Positions 58,381 to 64,000 of a stretch of DNA of 64,000 nucleotides are shown here, piece by piece. This DNA comes from Polytrichum commune (Eukaryota; Streptophyta; Polytrichopsida; Polytrichales; Polytrichaceae): NCBI GenBank assembly GCA_950295325.1, contig OX485806.1, positions 43,152,001 to 43,216,000 of the forward strand. The letters run 5' to 3'. The position numbers and the translations under genes were made by a program. Positions within the stretch are counted from its first letter, which is position 1. The number at the start of each line of letters is the position of its first letter. A model generated the notes under the pieces. It saw only the letters and a program-made list of their open reading frames with translations. It made no database searches and had not been told where the DNA came from.

Positions 58381-58848
58381 CTATTTCTGATTTGCATACT
58401 TCTTGGATAATTCCGATGGAGGTGGACCCGGTCGAAGCAAATCCCTATAAGATAATGTTTTGTCTCTAATTCGATCCTTCAGCAGAAGATGATGCGGAGG
58501 CAAGGCTCTCATCCTTTGGCGTAATGAAAGAGACTTCGAAGATTCGCCTTCCACCTTCACCTCCTGGTCCGTTTCTTTCGAATTGTCTTCATCCAAATCA
58601 ACGTCCTTCTCCGGCACATCTTCCTGCCTTTGTTCTTTTTTCTCATATTGTTTTTGCTCCTCCTGCACCCTCCACCTCCATGCTTGTGTAGACTGCGAAA
58701 ATGGAGTCAGGTCATAGTCATCACTAGCTCGATTTCCAGGCCTAAACTCAAATTCCGGCGATGAATTAACGGGAATATGAGGATCTCCTAGACTTCTAAT
58801 TTCCTACTCCCACCCTAATCCAGCAAACATGTCTTTTTTTTCTCCCAT
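58381..58848 (-). pseudogene. Second small charged ORF beside the MULE transposase, one amber codon
   Basis: The ATG at 58,848 opens MGEKKDMFAGLGWE, then TAG (codon 15), then the same frame runs to TAG at 58,381, 155 codons in all. Readable parts are SSPEFEFRPGNRASDDYDLT, an acidic Gln/Glu-rich helix (VQEEQKQYEKKEQRQED), DVDLDEDNSKETDQEVKVEG, and a basic C-terminus (RIRDKTLSYRDLLRPG). It is convergent with the transposase and ends 162 bases from its stop. A later ATG does not rescue the part after the amber. No known family. Confidence 0.45.
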
Positions 58849-58859
58849 TGTGTGCAAGT

Positions 58860-59220
58860 GTATATACAATCATGGTGGATATGAGTCCAATTTATAGTCT
58901 ATTCGGCCACAAACGATAATTGCTAAAGTCCAACCTATAGAGTAGACTCACATATAAGACAAAGAGAAAAGTGATGAATAACAACGAAGGAAGTTCATTA
59001 TTTTGATTCCTTTGTATTTTGATTGACCCATTCTTCATTTATACCAATCTCATAAAATCCAATTTCATTGATTATTCCTTGTAATCATCCTTGGTTTTAA
59101 TAATTCTTCAATTATACCAACTTCGATATACTTATTTTTGTTTGTTCTTTCTTGGGATCACCATTGATGTTTATCATATACTTATACGTTTTATTTTTAT
59201 GCTATTTCATTGTAGCACTT
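58860..59220. other. AT-rich spacer, nothing recognised
   Basis: Strongly AT-rich sequence between the small ORF and the inverted terminal-like segment. It may be the untranslated or subterminal part of the MULE element. Confidence 0.5.
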
Positions 59221-59455
59221 CCCGGGTCCGAAATGTAGTGAGACATTTTCAAATATAGGGCCTTTTGAGTTAGATGTGGACCTATACATTCCACGGAAAT
59301 AGGTCACTATTTTTTACTATTTTAAGTAGATTCTAGAATATTCGAAGCATATTCTAGACTATTTTTTAAAAATCTAAATTTGGTCTTAGAAGTTTGCTAA
59401 ATTTAATCACTCAATGCTCTCCGCTCTCCACATCACCGCTCTACGCACACGTACA
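59221..59455 (-). repeat. Inverted terminal-like segment related to 34.67 and 40.33 kb
   Basis: Read on the minus strand, GTGTGCGTAGAGCGG (59,450-59,436) and GGAGAGCGGAGAGC match the start of the repeats at 34,674 and 40,325. CCTATTTCCGTGGAAT (about 59,310-59,295) matches their inner part. This opposite orientation makes it a candidate right-hand inverted repeat of a large element, but no matching target duplication was found with either left copy. Confidence 0.55.
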
Positions 59456-59459
59456 AATG

Positions 59460-60580
59460 TCGTCCGAGATTTGGCGCTGAAGAAAATGCCGGTAGTGGCT
59501 TGAAGCTTCTTAGTGTCGCTTGCCGAGTGGAGGAGCAACTGCACCGAATCTGCACTGAGGGAGGTGTAAGGCATTGGAGATGCAGCAAGGGGTCAGTGCA
59601 GGCATTGGCGGCATAAGGGCATCAGAGGTAGGAGGATAAGGTGGCCTACCTCGAACCTTCCCACCAGCGTGAACTAGGAGGGAGAGAACGCCTAAGAATT
59701 CCTGGCCAAACCATTCACACCTACCTCGGTGTTGAAGAATGTCGTGGACAATCTGGAAGCAGTACAGAGTGCGGAGGGGGCTATCTGTGCCCGGGAGAAC
59801 AGTAGCTATACAATTGGCTGCTGCCTGTAAGCTCGGAAGGTTGGATGGAAGCTCGGTATGGCCAAAACCTTGAGTGAGGAAGGCTTGGGCAACAAACAAT
59901 TCCCAGATGTTGGGAAGTCTGCTGATCATAGTTGCAGTCGAATTCGGGGATTGGAAGGGGACCAAACAAGTGCTGGAAAGAGGTTACAGAAGGGGCAATC
60001 AAAATGCGGACTTCCTTAGCTGAATTCGGGTACAGAGCAGAACCAATGCTGCGGCATTACCCTCTCAGCTGAAGGCAAGTAAAGGCTCCAGGTTGGACAA
60101 GCGAGTGCCGAAGCTCAGGCCACACTTCTGTAAGACCTGCTGACCGAAGAACTGCCGAAATCCTTTCTGGAATTGGCATCGACTGCCGGTTGGGATGAGG
60201 ACTTATTGTTTACTAGCTGGGGTGATGAGTTGGGTTACTTAATCAAGTAGGGTAGGAGGAGAAATTAGGCTAGGGCAGCAACTAGTAGAATTAGTAAATC
60301 AGGAGGTACCAAGTTGAATTTGAGGAGCCTAAGGCCATTCTTAAAATGGTGGAGTTAGTTAAGTGAGTTGAATAGGGGAATGTAATAGTTGTAGGATGAT
60401 TGTGAGCACCAGGACAAGGGAATCAAGTGTTCATAAACACTTGTGAACTTAGGCCATCATAATAAATTGGGTGTTATATGTTTTACATCGTGGAGCATTG
60501 TGAGCTGGATATTGGAGTTAAGGAGGCTAAAGGTGTACATGTGAGCCATGGGCTCTCACCCGGATTACGACGCTTAAGGG
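59460..60580. other. Intergenic, nothing recognised
   Basis: An open minus-strand frame (59,510-59,965) has no family motif and ordinary composition, and I do not regard it as a gene. The region ends at about 60,585 where similarity to the ParB-like exon starts. Confidence 0.4.
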
Positions 60581-60584
60581 TGGG

Positions 60585-61070
60585 GATTTGTGGCTGACAT
60601 ACTTCCACCATGTTGTGACTCGATGATTTCCTTCCCACACGAAGAATATCTTTCCACAGAGATGTACAAGATCTGGATCCTCCTTCAGCTTGACATCGAA
60701 CTCCGCGGAGGCCTCTTTCCAGAGAGGGCTCCATGAGGCCATAATGGCAGGGGAAACCGGGAGGTCTATAGGAATGTCGTTGAGAACCGAAACGTACATT
60801 ACCCGATCTTCCTCTCGGTATCCCATAACAAACTCACATTCCAAACGTTGCACCTCTACCTCGCTGATTGGACGGACAAGAGGGAGGACTCGCAAGCAGC
60901 ACAAGGTAATGGAGAAGCGAGACTTACTGGTGGGCTTAATACAGAGGCGTTGGATAACGCCGTTTGAGCCCTCCTTTTGTGATTTGCGGAGCTTGAGCTC
61001 ACACACAACAAGATCCGTGTCGGCAACAACAACGACGGTATCATGGCCAATAGACATCACCTCTCCCTAC
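60585..61070 (-). pseudogene. ParB-like/methyltransferase family, copy C (ParB-like exon fragment)
   Basis: The minus strand is open from about 61,066 through RRSQ-like ELKLRKSQKEGSN, CCLRVLPLVRPISEVEVQRL, ECEFVMGYREEDRVMYVSVL, WSPLWKEASAEFDVKL and FFVWEGNHRVTTWWKYVSHK, closely paralleling exon 2 of copy B. Similarity stops near 60,585, just after the WEGNHR motif, so the rest of the domain and all methyltransferase exons are absent. Upstream, 61,070-61,195 (EVAEEQHQSAEDVVIAAPAI, then a TAG) may be a preceding acidic exon or read-through. The retained part has no stop, so this copy may have broken later than A and B, or be under different constraint. Confidence 0.7.
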
Positions 61071-61199
61071 ATTTGGCCTTGCGAATTGGCACTCTCAACC
61101 TGGGCGGCTTCAACTTCGATCGCGGGGGCAGCAATAACAACATCCTCTGCAGATTGATGTTGCTCTTCCGCAACCTCAAAAGATTGAGAACCCTAAGAA

Positions 61200-61465
61200 C
61201 ATGAAACCATATTAGAACTTCCCAACAAACAATCAAATGAGAACACATACAAGTTACCAATATCTTACTAACTATTAGAAAAATAACTCCCAATTTAGTT
61301 TGAACCCAAAGTAATATAATTATCAAATAGGGGACAAACGAGAACCGACCACATTCAAAGCCGCCATCATGATAAGATACAAGTGTCAAACAGGTCCTCG
61401 AGATTGTAAATAAAAAAAACTCCCGAAAGAAAAGCAAGGCCGAGCCAAAGTCATGTAGGCTCTCA
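61200..61465. other. Spacer before the satellite arrays
   Basis: AT-rich, with no gene recognised. A candidate acceptor (minus strand TTCTTAG near 61,193) implies it is intron of copy C. Confidence 0.35.
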
Positions 61466-61466
61466 A

Positions 61467-62830
61467 AGAAGAGGCCTCGGATCCGAAGCCTCCTCCATTA
61501 CCTCAAACATATGCACAGCAAAACAAGACAAGGCCGAGACTAAAGTCAAGTAGCAAACTCATGTACACCTAAAATGTAGACTTCCAAAGCAAGAACTTTC
61601 ACACAAAAAAGCCTCGGATCCGAGGCCTCCTCCCCTAACTCCTACATATGCACTAAACAAAAGAAGACAAGGCCAAAAGCAAAGTCAAGTAGCCAACCAT
61701 TCCATGTAAATTTCCAAACCAATAACATACACTAAAACGAGGCCTCGGATCCGAGGCCTCCTATCCTAGCTCTTACATATGCACTTAGCAAAACAAGACA
61801 TGGCCGAGAGCAAACTAATGTACACATCACATCTTGATTTTTCAAGCACAAACCTACACACAAAAAAAGGCCTCGGATCCGAGGCCTCTTCCCCTAGCTC
61901 CTATATATGCACTTAGCAAAACAAGAAATGGCCGAGAGCAAACTAATGTACACATAACATTTTGATTTTTCAAGCACAAACCTACACACAAAAGGGGCCT
62001 CGGATCCGAGGCCTCTTCTTCTAGCTCCTACATAGGCACTCAACAAAACAAGAAATGGCCGAATTCAAAATCAAGTAGCCAACTCAAGTATATAGAACAT
62101 TTTGATTTACACACCAAGAACCTACATACCTCGGCCGAGTGCAAAGTCAAATGGATATTCCATGTAGATTTCCAAACCGAGAACCCACGCAAAAAAAGGC
62201 CTCGGATCTGAGGCCTCTTCTCCTAGCTCCTACATATGCACTTAGCAAAACAAGAAATGGCCGAGAGAAAACTAATGTACACATAACATTTTGATTATTC
62301 AAATACAAACCTACACACAAAAGAGGCCTCAGATTCGAGGCCTCTTCTTCTAGCTCCTGCATATGCACTTAGCAAAACAACACAAGGCCAAACGCAAACT
62401 AATGTGCAAATAACATTTTGATTTTTCAAGCACAAACCTATACACAAAAGAGGCCTCGGATCCGAGGCCTCTTTCCATAGCTCCTACATATGCACTTAGC
62501 AAAACAAGACAAGGCCAAGAGCAAACTAATGTGCAGATTACATTTTGATTTTTCAAGCACAAACCTACACCCAAAAGAGGCCTCTTTCCATAGCTCCTAC
62601 ATATGCACTAAGCAAAACAAGAAATGGCTGAGAGCAAACTAATGTACACATAACATTTTGATTATTCAAGCACAAACCTACACACAAAAGAGGCCTCGGA
62701 TCCGAGGCCTCTTCTTCTAGCTCCTACATATGCACTTAGCAAAACAAGAAATGGCCGAGAGCAAATTATTTTATACATCACATCTTGATTATTCAAGCAC
62801 AAACCTACACACAAAAGAGGCCTCTTCCCC
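61467..62830. repeat. Array of about 127-bp units each holding a long perfect palindrome
   Basis: Around GGATCC centres at 61,479, 61,616, 61,747, 61,875, 62,002, 62,204, 62,330 (diverged), 62,458 and 62,698 the sequence is GGCCTCGGATCCGAGGCC. In the best copy (62,458) the palindrome extends to 28 bp, with half-site AAAGAGGCCTCGGA. Two units (about 62,577 and 62,817) have a collapsed form, AAGAGGCCTCTT, consistent with deletion between the two GAGGCCTC copies. Between palindromes lie TAGCTCCTACATATGCACTT and a CAAGCACAAACCTACACAC-type segment. The array probably lies in the 5' intron of copy C. Confidence 0.93.
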
Positions 62831-62869
62831 TAGCTCCTACTTATGCACTTAACAAAACAAGAAATGGCC

Positions 62870-64000
62870 GAAAGCAATGTCAAGTACCAACGCATGTATA
62901 CATAACATGACAAGGCCGAGAGCAAGTCAAGAATACATTCCATGTAGTTTGAGAAAGCAAAAACCTCTCCTCAACCCCAAAACAAGACAAGGCTGAGAGC
63001 AACTCAAGTGGATATTCCATGTTAGATTGAAAAAGCAAGAACCTCTCCTCACTCAAAACCCTACCTCTCATATACTAATTTGACATATCAAGACAAGGCG
63101 GAGAACAACTCAAGTGGAAATTCCATGTAGTTTGAGAAATCAAAAACCCTCTCCTCAACTCAAAACCCTACCTCTGACATGTTCCTAAACCCAAAACAAG
63201 ACAAGGCCGAGAGCAAGTCAAGTGGACATTCCATGTAGATTGAGAAAGCAAGAACCTCTCCTCATTCAAAACCCTACCTCTCACATACTAATTTGACATA
63301 TCAAGACAAGGCCGAGAGCAACCCAAGTGAACATTCCATGTAGTTTGAGAAATAAAAAACCCTCTCCTCAACTTAAAACCCTACCTCTCACATATTTCTA
63401 AACCCAAAACGAGACAAGGCCAAAAGCAACTCAAGTTTACATTCCATGTAGTTTGAGAAAGCAAGAACCTCTCCTCACTCAAAACCCTACCTCTCACATA
63501 CTCACTAAACCCAAATCAAGACAAGGCCGAGAGCAACTCAAGTTGACATTCCATGTATTTTGAGAAAGCAAGAACCTCTCCTCACTCAAAACCCTACCTC
63601 TCACATACTCACTAAACCCAAATCAAGACAAGGCCGAGAGCAACTCAAGTTGACATTCCATGTATTTTGAGAAAGCAAGAACCTCTCCTCACTCAAAACC
63701 CTACCTCTCACATACTCACTAAACCCAAATCAAGACAAGGCCGAGAGCAACTCAAGTTGACATTCCATGTATTTTGAGAAAGCAAGAACCTCTCCTCACT
63801 CAAAACCCTACCTCTCACATACTCACTTGACATATCAAGACAAGGCCGAGAGCAACCCAAGTAAACATTCCATGTAGTTTGAGAAAGCAAAAACCCTCTC
63901 CTCAACTCAAAACCCTACCTCTCAAATGTTCCTAAACCCAAAACAAGACAAGGCCGAGAGCAACTCAAATGGACATTCCATGTACTTTGAGAAAGCAAGA
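62870..64000. repeat. 107-bp minisatellite array running off the window
   Basis: Units with AGACAAGGCCGAGAGCAACT, CATTCCATGTA and CTCTCCTCACTCAAAACCCT. Successive marks at 63,516, 63,623 and 63,730 give an exact 107-bp period, and these units look identical, so expansion is recent. The earlier part is more diverged and mixes two unit types (with and without TTTGACATATC). The AGACAAGGCCGAGAGCAA word is shared with the palindrome array, so one array likely grew out of the other. Confidence 0.92.

Noticed and set aside
40313-59455. Treating 40.3-59.5 kb as one proven transposon
   Set aside because: The ends are related but differ in their outer bases and I found no matching target duplication, so it is listed only as a hypothesis.
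59510-59965. 151-codon open frame on the minus strand
   Set aside because: No known motif, no spliced continuation, and the overlapping frame is equally open. Composition does not differ from the surroundings.
61057-64000. Repeated small minus-strand ORFs (for example LYLNNQNVMCTL-type)
   Set aside because: They are translations of satellite units and repeat with the array period.

Overview
The window looks like nuclear DNA of a land plant. It has short spliced exons with GT-AG introns, a plant-type arginine decarboxylase, an SDS22-type phosphatase regulator, and Ty3/gypsy, Ty1/copia, MULE, PIF/Harbinger and hAT-like elements. The decarboxylase is split by nine introns, whereas flowering-plant ADC genes are generally intronless in the coding region. 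That, with the repeat content, suggests a non-flowering lineage (bryophyte, lycophyte or fern); this placement is inference. There is no operon, CRISPR or prokaryotic organisation.

Layout. 1-4 kb: a decayed PIF/Harbinger element with a transposase remnant (+) and a Myb/trihelix-like partner ORF (-). 4-8.6 kb: no gene seen. 8.8-17.6 kb: a complete ten-exon arginine decarboxylase gene (+, 728 aa) whose introns carry several dispersed repeats, including two copies of a 5S-rRNA-derived repeat. 17.9-20.2 kb: a decayed Ty1/copia fragment with primer-binding site and gag remnants. 20.9-24.3 kb: a complete seven-exon SDS22/PPP1R7-like gene (-, 434 aa), with a divergent tandem repeat array upstream.

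25-64 kb is repeat-dominated. A MULE transposase pseudogene (25.6-34.66 kb) is split in frame by a 7.06-kb Ty3/gypsy chromovirus with apparently identical 972-bp LTRs, yet the element has lost most of its reverse transcriptase. Next come two near-complete copies and one fragment of a gene family I call ParB-MTase (copy A 35.1-38.9 kb, copy B 40.9-48.4 kb, copy C 60.6-61.1 kb, all on -). It encodes an N-terminal ParB/sulfiredoxin-like domain (motif WEGNHRLTAWW), a helical middle, a proline-rich linker, and a C-terminal DNA amino-methyltransferase-like domain in permuted (beta-class) order: motif IV FADIPEN first, then motif I DWQCGVGGS. ParB-methylase fusions are familiar in phages and bacterial mobile elements; I know of no described plant gene family with this layout. 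This is the best candidate here for an undescribed system.

Copies A and B are both broken: A by a hAT-like MITE, a frameshift and stops, B by a solo LTR and stops. Their stops lie at the same or adjacent codons and fit transitions. Intron and flanking sequence of the family hosts large minisatellite arrays (64/200 bp near copy B; 127 and 107 bp near copy C). A second, nearly intact MULE-type transposase with a SWIM finger (54.5-58.2 kb, +) lies between copies B and C, flanked by two small charged minus-strand ORFs each carrying a single amber codon. Related terminal sequences at 34.67, 40.33 and (inverted) 59.45 kb suggest these genes moved, or were amplified, as parts of large transposons.
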